Source: Eubacterium sp. (GTDB lineage Bacteria > Bacillota > Clostridia > Oscillospirales > Acutalibacteraceae). From it: a stretch of 5,103 nt of DNA. The stretch spans positions 1 through 5,103 of the forward strand of contig JAFYFO010000046.1 of assembly GCA_017543725.1 (NCBI GenBank), written 5' to 3'. The notes under the pieces are model-generated. The model had not been told where the DNA came from. It saw only the letters and a program-made list of their open reading frames with translations, and searched no databases. The position numbers were made by a program, and so were the translations under genes. Every line of letters begins with the position of its first letter. Position 1 is the stretch's first letter. Shown here piece after piece: positions 1 through 5,103 of this stretch.

Positions 1-279
1 AAAATTGAAAAAGGCAGGGGCGTTTGCGGCACTGCCTGGGCAGAAGACAAAATTCAGTTGGTTGATGATGTTCACTCATTTCCCGGTCATATCGCCTGCG
101 ACAGCGCTTCAAAATCCGACATCGTTTTGCCGATTCACAGGGGAAATGAAGTTGCCGCAGTGCTGGATATGGACAGCCCCGAAACCGCGCGTTTCAGCAC
201 TTATGATAAAGAAGGGCTGAGCGATATCGTCTGCGCTTTGGAGAAGGCGATAAGTTGGGACGGTGAAGCAGATGAATGA
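1..279 (+). CDS. msrC: Free methionine-(R)-sulfoxide reductase (GAF domain), 3' part
   Basis: The window opens inside this gene. Reading frame 1 is open from base 1 to the TGA at 277-279 and gives the last 92 residues of a protein that is usually about 150-165 residues long. It is a GAF-domain enzyme that reduces free (not protein-bound) methionine-(R)-sulfoxide to methionine in the cytoplasm, as E. coli YebR/MsrC does. Visible family motifs are GRGVCGTA (visible residues 5-12), DVHSFPGHIACD (23-34), VLPI, and VLDMDSP near the C-terminus. The two cysteines at visible residues 9 and 33 are 24 apart, the same spacing as the redox cysteines Cys94 and Cys118 of the E. coli enzyme. The third one (Cys84 equivalent) would lie just before the window. 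The start, promoter and ribosome binding site are outside. The stop overlaps the start of the next gene by 8 bases, so the two are probably co-transcribed and translationally coupled. Confidence 0.9.
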   Translation, partial: KIEKGRGVCGTAWAEDKIQLVDDVHSFPGHIACDSASKSDIVLPIHRGNEVAAVLDMDSPETARFSTYDKEGLSDIVCALEKAISWDGEADE

Positions 280-691
280 TTCAAGAGCCGAATACGGCGA
301 TATAATTGATTTGCCCCATCATCAGTCCGATAAAAGAGCGCATATGAGCCTGCACGACAGAGCCGCTCAGTTTGCGCCGTTTGCAGCCCTCCGGGGATAT
401 GATGATGAAATAACGGAAACCGCACGAACAACCGAGGCGCGAATTGAACTGAGCGCCGAAAAAACGGAGGAACTCAACGAAAAACTGAAACTCATTGTTT
501 CAGATATCAATCAAAATCCCGAAGTTTCAATAACATATTTCAAGCCCGATAACAAAAAATCAGGCGGCGCTTATGTTGCCGAAACAGGCTTTGTGCGCAG
601 GATTGATGAAATTGAAAAGATTATCATTTTCACCGATGACAGAAAAATAAATATCAATGATATATATGAAATAAAAATAAATAAAAGTTAA
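272..691 (+). CDS. YolD-like family protein
   Basis: This gene encodes a 139-residue soluble protein with no signal peptide or membrane segment. It resembles the clostridial branch of the YolD-like family (PF08863). Visible family features are DIIDLPHH near residues 10-17, MSLHDRAAQFAPFAALRGYD at 25-44, ITYFKPDNKKSGGAYV in the second half, and an IDEIEKIIIFTD strand followed by ININDI. YolD-like proteins are often encoded beside Y-family (DinB/UvrX-type) DNA polymerases and are thought to act in the DNA-damage response, but their biochemical role is not settled. No polymerase is visible here; the neighbour is the methionine sulfoxide reductase, which it overlaps by 8 bases. I chose the ATG at 272 because GGTGA (262-266) lies 5 bases upstream. 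An in-frame GTG at 263 would add three residues but has only GGGA two bases away. It ends with TAA just before a hairpin terminator. The family call is fairly secure; the function is open. Confidence 0.85.
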   Translation: MNDSRAEYGDIIDLPHHQSDKRAHMSLHDRAAQFAPFAALRGYDDEITETARTTEARIELSAEKTEELNEKLKLIVSDINQNPEVSITYFKPDNKKSGGAYVAETGFVRRIDEIEKIIIFTDDRKININDIYEIKINKS

Positions 692-697
692 GTCCTA

Positions 698-735
698 TAA
701 TAAAAAACGCAGGAAAAATCCTGCGTTTGTTTTTA
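698..735. terminator. Bidirectional rho-independent terminator
   Basis: A perfect 10-bp stem, AAACGCAGGA (705-714) with TCCTGCGTTT (719-728), closes an AAAA loop. On the plus strand it is followed by a T-rich run (730-734), and on the minus strand by TTT then ATTAT (complement of 704-697). It lies between two convergent genes, 13 bases after the YolD-like stop and 7 bases after the ATPase stop, so it can end both transcripts. Confidence 0.9.
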
Positions 736-1533
736 TTATTCGGATAGCAACATTCTATCGTTTTCAAGTTCTTCGCCTGCGTTTGTTTTGAACTTTTCAA
801 GAAGTTCGGATTTATGCAGGGATTTCTTTTCTTCGCCCGAAACATCATAGATGATTTTTCCGTCGTTCATCATAACAAGGCGGTTTCCGATATTGATTGC
901 GTCCCTCATATTATGAGTTATCATAATGGTTGTGAGATTATTCTCGGAAACAATCTTCTGTGTTAAATCAAGAACTTTTTTAGCGGTTTTCGGGTCAAGA
1001 GCGGCAGTATGCTCGTCAAGCAGAAGGAGTTTCGGCTTTTTGAGGGTTGCCATAAGAAGGGTTATCGCCTGGCGCTGACCGCCCGAGAGAAGACCGACTT
1101 TTGAAGTTAATCTGTCTTCAAGTCCCAAATCAAGATGCGCGAGCATTTCGCGGAGTTCTTCTTTTTCCTTGCGGCGAACTCCGGGAGCAAGTCCTCTCTT
1201 TTCGCCCCTTCTTGCTGCAAGAGCAAGGTTTTCAATAATCTGCATATTTGCCGCGGTTCCCGTCATCGGGTCCTGGAAAACTCTGCCGATATACTTTGCT
1301 CTTCTGTGTTCCGAAAGTTTTGTAACATCGTCGCCGTCGATAATAATGCTTCCGCTGTCAACGGGATAAACGCCGGCAATCATATTGAGCATTGTTGATT
1401 TTCCTGCTCCGTTACCGCCGATAACGGTTACGAAATCGCCTTCGTTGAGAGCAAGGTTAACGCCGTTTAAGGCTTTCTTTTCATTGATAGTTCCCGGATT
1501 GAAGGTTTTATAAACATTTCTTATTTCAAGCAT
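736..1533 (-). CDS. ABC importer ATP-binding protein (TrpZ/COG1101-like)
   Basis: This is the 265-residue cytoplasmic ATPase of the importer encoded by the three minus-strand genes; it hydrolyses ATP to power uptake. All nucleotide-binding motifs are intact (numbering from the chosen ATG): Walker A GGNGAGKST at 39-47, Q-loop VFQDP with Gln87, signature LSGGQ at 149-153, Walker B LLLLDE with Asp173 and catalytic Glu174, D-loop ALD at 178-180, and switch His207 in ITHNM. The sequence between Q-loop and signature, with MTGTAANMQIIENL, is typical of the COG1101 subfamily that pairs with PF04392 binding proteins. The start is the ATG at 1533. AAGGAGG at 1549-1543 is 9 bases upstream of it, whereas a TTG at 1542 that would extend the frame by three codons abuts that site and leaves no spacing. 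The gene overlaps the permease 3' end by 8 bases, which suggests translational coupling. The substrate cannot be read from the ATPase. Confidence 0.95.
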   Translation of the reverse strand: MLEIRNVYKTFNPGTINEKKALNGVNLALNEGDFVTVIGGNGAGKSTMLNMIAGVYPVDSGSIIIDGDDVTKLSEHRRAKYIGRVFQDPMTGTAANMQIIENLALAARRGEKRGLAPGVRRKEKEELREMLAHLDLGLEDRLTSKVGLLSGGQRQAITLLMATLKKPKLLLLDEHTAALDPKTAKKVLDLTQKIVSENNLTTIMITHNMRDAINIGNRLVMMNDGKIIYDVSGEEKKSLHKSELLEKFKTNAGEELENDRMLLSE

Positions 1534-2437
1534 TGTTTTCAACCTCCTTGTTTTTTACTTTTTTAGCGGCAAATTTTTCTCTCCAGTGCGGAAGTCCGAG
1601 GAAGAGTGCAACGATAACCGCCGAAAGAAGTTTGAGGTCGTTTGCATCAAGACCCATCCAGACAACAATGTTCTGAACGATATAGTAAATAATGCCGCCG
1701 ATAACAACCGAAACAAGCGTCAGTGCAAAGTTGCGGAAAATCTTTCCGAAAACAACCTCGCCGACGATTACTGCGGCAAGACCGATTACGATTGCGCCCC
1801 TGCCCATATTGATATCGGCAAAGCCCTGATACTGAGCATAAAGCGCGCCCGAAAGAGCAACAATACCGTTTGAAAGAACAAGACCGAAAATAACATTGAA
1901 TCTTGTGTTTATTCCGTTTGCCCTTGCCATTGCCTGGTTATTTCCCGTTGCTCTGACAGAGGAGCCGAATTCGGTTCCGAAGAACCAATACAGCAGCGCA
2001 ATCAGAACAGCCGCAAAAATCAGCCCGACAATTATTGATTTGGTGTTGTTGCCCGAAGTTATCATTATGTTTTTAATATTATTCGCATTAACGGGAACAT
2101 TGGGGCTTTTGCTTGAAATTCTCAGGTTTATTGAATATAAACTGAGTTGGGTTAAAATACCTGCAAGAATTGCGGGAATTCCGAAAAATGTGTGGAATAT
2201 TCCCGTCACAAAGCCCGCAAGGCATCCAACGGCGAATGCAATAATAACGGCAAGATAAATATTAAAGCCGTTTTTTGCAAGAACTGCAAGAACAATGCCG
2301 CCCGTTGCCATCGAGCCGTCAACTGTCAGGTCGGCAACATCGAGCACTCTGAAAGTGATGAAAACCCCTATTGCCATTATACCCCATATTATACCGTACG
2401 CAATCGCGCCCGGCATTGACATAAGTAATGAACTCAT
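1526..2437 (-). CDS. ABC importer membrane permease (TrpY/COG4120-like, BPD_transp_2)
   Basis: This is a 303-residue integral membrane protein that forms the translocation pore of the importer. It shows about eight or nine hydrophobic segments, roughly at residues 9-29, 43-57, 58-80, 86-103, 134-153, 180-205, 214-235, 240-265 and 268-285. The N-terminal block FRVLDVADLTVDGS (29-42) is a signature of this permease subfamily (PF02653-type, found with PF04392 binding proteins). The cytoplasmic loop around GSSVRATGNNQAMARANGI (158-176) is in the position of the ATPase-coupling loop. The C-terminus is a short charged tail (KKVKNKEVENN). The ATG at 2437 is chosen because it keeps the whole first membrane segment and has GGTG about 5 bases upstream. 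This site is weak, in contrast to the strong sites of its neighbours. The gene follows the binding-protein gene after a 141-base hairpin-containing gap and overlaps the ATPase gene by 8 bases. Length is normal for the family. Confidence 0.93.
   Translation of the reverse strand: MSSLLMSMPGAIAYGIIWGIMAIGVFITFRVLDVADLTVDGSMATGGIVLAVLAKNGFNIYLAVIIAFAVGCLAGFVTGIFHTFFGIPAILAGILTQLSLYSINLRISSKSPNVPVNANNIKNIMITSGNNTKSIIVGLIFAAVLIALLYWFFGTEFGSSVRATGNNQAMARANGINTRFNVIFGLVLSNGIVALSGALYAQYQGFADINMGRGAIVIGLAAVIVGEVVFGKIFRNFALTLVSVVIGGIIYYIVQNIVVWMGLDANDLKLLSAVIVALFLGLPHWREKFAAKKVKNKEVENNA
1543..1549 (-). promoter_or_regulatory. Ribosome binding site that fixes the ATPase start
   Basis: The minus strand reads AAGGAGG here, 9 bases before the ATG at 1533. 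It lies inside the last codons of the permease gene (the Val-Glu-Asn region). It decides in favour of ATG 1533 over the upstream TTG at 1542. Confidence 0.85.
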
Positions 2438-2455
2438 AATACACCATAGCCTTTC

Positions 2456-2486
2456 AGCCTGTTCGGAAATATTCCGAAGGCTTTTT
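2456..2486 (+). terminator. Hairpin in the lipoprotein-permease gap, terminator-like on the plus strand
   Basis: AGCC (2456-2459) pairs with GGCT (2479-2482), then after a 2-base bulge TTCGGAA (2462-2468) pairs with TTCCGAA (2472-2478) around an ATA loop. TTTTT (2482-2486) follows on the plus strand. No plus-strand gene ends here, so it may stop antisense transcription. Read on the minus strand, the same stem-loop sits just upstream of the permease ribosome binding site and could stabilise the processed 5' end or affect translation. The structure is seen in the sequence; the role is inferred. Confidence 0.5.
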
Positions 2487-2502
2487 ATTAATATGCTGTT
2501 TC

Positions 2503-2540
2503 AAAAAGTAATGGCAGCAAGATAACTATCCTGTTGCCAT
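2503..2540 (-). terminator. Terminator-like hairpin between binding protein and permease (probable attenuator)
   Basis: On the minus strand ATGGCA pairs with TGCCAT (outer arms 2540-2535 and 2516-2511). After one A-C mismatch, CAG then GAT pair with ATC then TTG around an AGTT loop, using one G-U pair. A T run (complement of 2507-2503) follows four bases later. The hairpin begins 38 bases after the stop codon of the binding-protein gene, and the permease and ATPase genes lie downstream in the same direction. A leaky terminator here would give more binding protein than permease, which is a common need in ABC importers. Confidence 0.65.
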
Positions 2541-2578
2541 TTTTATGATTAATTTAACTGATTTGCTAATCTTTTAAC

Positions 2579-3643
2579 TTAATCTTTAGCAATGCCAAGT
2601 TCCTGGAATAAAGCAGCCTGCTGGTCAAGCGGAGCAAGGTCGGATGTTCCTGAAACATTAATGCCTGTTTTTCCGTTGAAATCTTTGATATCAAGAGCAA
2701 CGCCGTATTCTGTTACGGAGGTTCCGAGAATCGGAATTGAATTTGTTGCTGTTGCTGCCGCCTGAAGAGCGGGAGTTGCGTTTGCAAGAATTAAATCAAC
2801 ATTCTTTGAAACAAACTGGTTAACGATTGTTGCGCATGTTGCCGATTCGCCCGAAGCGTTCTGCTGGTCGAATTTAACATGGTCTTTGCCGAGCATCTGA
2901 GTTAACGCATCCATAAAGCCCTGAGTTGCAGCGTCAAGAGCAACGTGCTGAATAAGTTGGCAAATACCGATGCTGAAAACTTTATCGCCTGTGTATTTCG
3001 GAAGTCCTTCGGGAACTTTGTTTTCTGAAGCCCCTCCTTCGCCGATATTAACAAAACCTTCCGGAACTGTTATACCGAGTTTTTCCGCTCTTGTTTTATC
3101 TACTTCTTTAACAAGTGTTGAAGCATCAACATAGGAAATATCCATTGTTGAAACATCTGCGCCGTTAACAAGAACTTCATATGCCATCTTAGCGGTTTCA
3201 ACGCCGAGGTCGTAATAAGAAATTGAAAGTGTTGCAACACCGCAGCCCTTGCAGATTCCTTCTTCACCTGCGATAACGGGAATTCCTGCGGGTTCGCAGA
3301 TGTTGTTGATAAGTTCTGCGTTGTTTGCGCAGGTGTTATCAGTCGGAACATAAAGTGCTTTTGTTTCCGAAACAGCGGTGTTGAGAACTGCTGCAAGGTC
3401 GTTTGAATCTGCAAAAGAATATTCTTTTGTTGTGTAGCCGAGTTTTTTAAGTTCTTCGCCGATTTTATCTACCTGATACTTTGAGTTAGCCTCTGCCGAA
3501 GAATAGAAAAGTCCGATATCAGCCTGTTTTCCGTCGGTTGTTTCGGTCTGTTCTTTGCCGCCTTTGCTGCAACCTGCAAATACTGCCGCAACAACTGTTA
3601 TTGCAAGAACAACAGCAAGAGCGCGTTTAAAAAATTTGTTCAT
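2579..3643 (-). CDS. ABC importer substrate-binding lipoprotein with lobes in permuted order (PF04392/TrpX-like)
   Basis: This gene encodes a 354-residue lipoprotein anchored outside the cytoplasmic membrane, which would capture the solute and pass it to the permease. Residues 1-24 are a signal peptide (basic MNKFFKR, then a hydrophobic stretch) with lipobox FAGC and Cys25 as the lipidated residue. A polar linker follows to about residue 40. The family order is then reversed. Residues 42-198 are the segment that is normally C-terminal: IGLFYSSAEANSKYQV at 43-58, YVPTDNT at 98-104, YYDLGVETAKMA at 143-154, LGITVPEGF at 189-197. Residues 199-220 are a Gly/Glu/Lys-rich linker. Residues 221-354 are the normally N-terminal segment: IGICQLIQHVALDAATQGF at 225-243, DQQNASGESATCATI at 259-273, LANATPALQAA at 286-296, SGTSDLAPLDQQ at 331-342. 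It ends at GIAKD, exactly where the usual protein would run into IGLFY. Total length is normal for the family. It starts at ATG 3643 with AAAGAGGT (3658-3651) 7 bases upstream, and leads the importer operon. Relatives import tryptophan or tyrosine, but the substrate here is unproven. Confidence 0.9.
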   Translation of the reverse strand: MNKFFKRALAVVLAITVVAAVFAGCSKGGKEQTETTDGKQADIGLFYSSAEANSKYQVDKIGEELKKLGYTTKEYSFADSNDLAAVLNTAVSETKALYVPTDNTCANNAELINNICEPAGIPVIAGEEGICKGCGVATLSISYYDLGVETAKMAYEVLVNGADVSTMDISYVDASTLVKEVDKTRAEKLGITVPEGFVNIGEGGASENKVPEGLPKYTGDKVFSIGICQLIQHVALDAATQGFMDALTQMLGKDHVKFDQQNASGESATCATIVNQFVSKNVDLILANATPALQAAATATNSIPILGTSVTEYGVALDIKDFNGKTGINVSGTSDLAPLDQQAALFQELGIAKD

Positions 3644-3682
3644 AAGAATTACCTCTTTCTTCCATCATTTTATGATAATGAG

Positions 3683-3711
3683 ATTTTAACACATAAAAGC
3701 GCTAAAGTCAA
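3683..3711 (-). promoter_or_regulatory. Promoter of the ABC importer operon
   Basis: On the minus strand TTGACT (3711-3706) and TAAAAT (3688-3683) are separated by 17 bases, each matching the sigma-A consensus at 5 of 6 positions. A TGT just before the -10 box gives an extended -10. The predicted start is near 3676, leaving a leader of only about 33 bases that includes the ribosome binding site. This is too short for a T-box or other riboswitch. Confidence 0.75.
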
Positions 3712-3736
3712 TAAAAAATTTATTCAAATTGATTTT

Positions 3737-3766
3737 GATATACAATAGATTATGCGAGGCTGTCAA
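3737..3766 (-). promoter_or_regulatory. Possible second upstream promoter for the importer operon
   Basis: The minus strand has a perfect TTGACA (3766-3761) and, after 18 bases, TATATC (3742-3737, 4 of 6 matches). It would give a leader of about 87 bases. It is weaker than the proximal promoter because of its -10 box, and the TTGACA could instead be half of an inverted repeat with the -35 box of rny. Confidence 0.35.
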
Positions 3767-3772
3767 TTTTGC

Positions 3773-3801
3773 TTGACAAATACAAGATATAGGTGTAATA
3801 T
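3773..3801 (+). promoter_or_regulatory. Promoter of rny
   Basis: A perfect -35 box TTGACA (3773-3778), a 17-base spacer and TAATAT (3796-3801, 5 of 6 matches) form a near-consensus sigma-A promoter reading rightward. The predicted start is at about 3807-3809, giving a leader of about 105 bases before the rny ATG at 3914. Confidence 0.8.
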
Positions 3802-3806
3802 ATATC

Positions 3807-3829
3807 CGAGTTTCTAAATAGGGAACTCG
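3807..3829 (+). promoter_or_regulatory. Stem-loop at the predicted 5' end of the rny message
   Basis: CGAGTTTC (3807-3814) pairs with GGAACTCG (3822-3829) around a TAAATAG loop; there are 8 base pairs including one G-U. Given the promoter at 3773-3801, the stem would begin at, or within a base or two of, the 5' end of the transcript. A 5'-terminal hairpin commonly protects mRNA from 5'-end-dependent decay. The rest of the leader (3830-3896) is A/T-rich and shows no other clear structure. There is no terminator-like element, so it does not look like a riboswitch. Confidence 0.55.
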
Positions 3830-3896
3830 AAATTTTGCATTAAACTGTACCTTTTCTGATGAAATTTGAATTTTGAAATGTAAAAAATCTAAACAG

Positions 3897-3905
3897 AAGG
3901 AGGTG
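3897..3905 (+). promoter_or_regulatory. Strong ribosome binding site of rny
   Basis: AAGGAGGTG is close to a full match to the 16S rRNA anti-Shine-Dalgarno sequence. It ends 8 bases before ATG 3914, so it supports that start and predicts efficient translation. Confidence 0.85.
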
Positions 3906-3913
3906 CTATTGAT

Positions 3914-5103
3914 ATGACAGGTTATTTTATAGTCGGCATTGTTTGCGCAGTGGTTTTCGGTTTTCTCGGCGCCGTTATTTCAGCCGTTATCAAGGATAAA
4001 AAAGCCCTTAACGATAAAAACTCGGCGGCGCAGGAAGCAACCAGAATTTTAAACAATGCATTATCAGAGGCTGAGGCAACCAAAAAAGCCCAGTTGATTG
4101 AAGCAAAAGACGAAATCCATAAACTTCGCTCCGAAGCAGATAAAGATATCCGCGAAAGAAGAAACGAAGTTCAAAGACAGGAAAAAAGACTTAATCAGCG
4201 CGAGGAATACCTCGACAAAAGAGCCGATTCGCTTGAAGCAAAAAGCGAAAATTTAAGCAAAAAACTTAAAGAAGCAGACGATAAATTACTTGAAATCGAT
4301 GGCATCAAGAAAAGCCAGTTTGACATTCTTGAGAGAATCTCAGGTCTCTCTCAGGAAGATGCTAAAAAGCAATTAATGCAGTCACTGGAATCCGAACTCG
4401 ATGTTGAAAAGAGCAAACGAATTCTTGAATACGAGCAGATGATTCGCGACCAGAGCGACCTTTTGGCAAGAGAGGTTATCAGCACTGCAATTCAGCGCTG
4501 TGCGGCAGACCACACAGCAGAAACAACCGTTTCGGTTGTTCCCCTTCCCAGCGACGATCTCAAGGGAAGAATTATCGGAAGAGAAGGAAGAAATATCCGC
4601 TCTATCGAACAGATAACAGGCGTTGAACTCATTATTGACGACACGCCCGAGGCTATAACAGTCAGTTCATTCGACCCCGTCAGAAGAGAGATTGCAAGGC
4701 TCACTCTTGAAAAACTCATTCAGGACGGCAGAATTCATCCGACAAGAATTGAAGAGATGTTTGATAAGTCTAAACGCGAAGTTGAGGCTATCATCAAATC
4801 CGAGGGCGAAAAAGCCGTTATCAGTGCAAACTGCGGCTCAATCCACCCCGAACTTGTTAAACTTCTCGGAAAACTTAAATACAGAACTTCCTACGGTCAG
4901 AGCGTTCTCAAACACTCGCTTGAAGTTTCCTATATCGCAGGTCTTATGGCTGCCGAACTCGGCGCAGACGAAAAAGCCGCAAGGCGCGCAGGTCTCCTTC
5001 ACGATATCGGAAAGGCGCTTGACCACGAAATGGAAGGAAGCCATATTGCTCTCGGTGTTGAATACGCGAGAAAATATAAGGAAAACGAAACAATTATCCA
5101 CGC
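3914..5103 (+). CDS. rny: Ribonuclease Y (Rny), 5' part, runs off the window
   Basis: The first 396 codons of RNase Y are visible, out of about 520 expected; the frame is open to the window edge. RNase Y is the membrane-anchored endoribonuclease that starts bulk mRNA decay in many Firmicutes. Domains in order: one N-terminal membrane helix (about residues 4-26, ending before KDKK), a long charged coiled coil rich in Lys, Glu and Arg (about 30-200), a KH RNA-binding domain with [15 protein letters not shown] (the GxxG is 222-225), and the start of the HD hydrolase domain. In that domain, [17 protein letters not shown] carries the metal-ligand His334, and [12 protein letters not shown] carries the catalytic pair His363-Asp364, close to His368-Asp369 in B. 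subtilis. The end of the HD domain and the C-terminal domain lie outside. The gene has its own promoter and leader and is divergent from the importer operon. No unusual residues are seen, and the identification is secure. Confidence 0.97.
   Translation, partial: MTGYFIVGIVCAVVFGFLGAVISAVIKDKKALNDKNSAAQEATRILNNALSEAEATKKAQLIEAKDEIHKLRSEADKDIRERRNEVQRQEKRLNQREEYLDKRADSLEAKSENLSKKLKEADDKLLEIDGIKKSQFDILERISGLSQEDAKKQLMQSLESELDVEKSKRILEYEQMIRDQSDLLAREVISTAIQRCAADHTAETTVSVVPLPSDDLKGRIIGREGRNIRSIEQITGVELIIDDTPEAITVSSFDPVRREIARLTLEKLIQDGRIHPTRIEEMFDKSKREVEAIIKSEGEKAVISANCGSIHPELVKLLGKLKYRTSYGQSVLKHSLEVSYIAGLMAAELGADEKAARRAGLLHDIGKALDHEMEGSHIALGVEYARKYKENETIIH

Noticed and set aside
263..271. GTG at 263 as the YolD-like start
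   Set aside because: The only upstream purine run (GGGA) is two bases away. The ATG at 272 has GGTGA at 5 bases and matches the family N-terminus better.
1534..1542. TTG at 1542 as the ATPase start, adding three residues
   Set aside because: It touches the AGGAGG ribosome binding site, leaving no spacing, while the ATG at 1533 has 9 bases and begins the usual MLEIRNV of the family.
1896..2258. Open frame of 120 codons on the plus strand opposite the permease
   Set aside because: It mirrors the permease codons, has no ribosome binding site, and its hydrophobic stretches come from the complementary strand.
2563..2596. Inverted repeat TTGCTAA...TTAGCAA overlapping the binding-protein stop codon
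   Set aside because: The arms are only 7 A/T-rich base pairs with a 16-base loop and no T run. This is likely chance; the stronger hairpin at 2511-2540 explains termination better.
3100..3414. Open frame of 104 codons on the minus strand inside the binding-protein gene
   Set aside because: It is an out-of-frame shadow of a well-supported gene, with low-complexity composition and no family resemblance.
2579..3643. Binding-protein gene as a frameshifted pseudogene or two fused fragments
   Set aside because: The frame is continuous, both halves are complete with their motifs, and the signal peptide and ribosome binding site are intact. Only the order is unusual.
3663..3680. Weak CATCAT/ATGAT-ATG hairpin in the importer leader
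   Set aside because: It is short, A/T-only apart from a few pairs and interrupted. It is not convincing as a regulatory structure.

Overview
The window looks like chromosomal DNA from a low-to-moderate-GC Gram-positive anaerobe, most likely a gut-type clostridium (Oscillospiraceae/Ruminococcaceae-like). This is an inference. It rests on an RNase Y gene with the usual Firmicutes layout, strong AGGAGG ribosome binding sites, consensus sigma-A-type promoters, a YolD-like protein, and an aromatic-amino-acid-type ABC importer whose protein sequences resemble those of clostridia. Nothing points to a phage, transposon, CRISPR array or RNA gene.

Layout. Bases 1-691 (+) hold the 3' end of a GAF-domain free methionine-(R)-sulfoxide reductase, overlapped by a short YolD-like gene. 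A bidirectional hairpin terminator at 705-728 separates these from a convergent three-gene operon on the minus strand, read from right to left: a substrate-binding lipoprotein (3643-2579), a membrane permease (2437-1526) and an ATPase (1533-736). Together they form one ABC importer of the TrpXYZ / COG2984-COG4120-COG1101 type. A 141-base gap between the lipoprotein and permease genes carries two hairpins. One is terminator-like in the operon direction and may lower permease/ATPase expression relative to the binding protein. Bases 3644-3913 form a divergent control region with a good promoter on each strand. Rightward, the rny gene (RNase Y) starts at 3914 and runs off the end of the window with its KH and HD domains visible.

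The main surprise is the substrate-binding protein. Its two lobes appear in reversed order. After a normal lipoprotein signal peptide comes the segment that is C-terminal in the family, then a linker, then the segment that is N-terminal in the family, and the protein stops at the inter-lobe hinge. The gene is open throughout, normal in length and sits in an intact operon. It therefore reads as a natural circular permutation with the signal peptide kept in front, although an assembly rearrangement has to be excluded.

Two of the units have plausible working links. The importer genes are co-transcribed and would make one complex at the cytoplasmic membrane. The reductase and YolD genes overlap and are probably translated from one message, but a functional link between them is not evident from the sequence.
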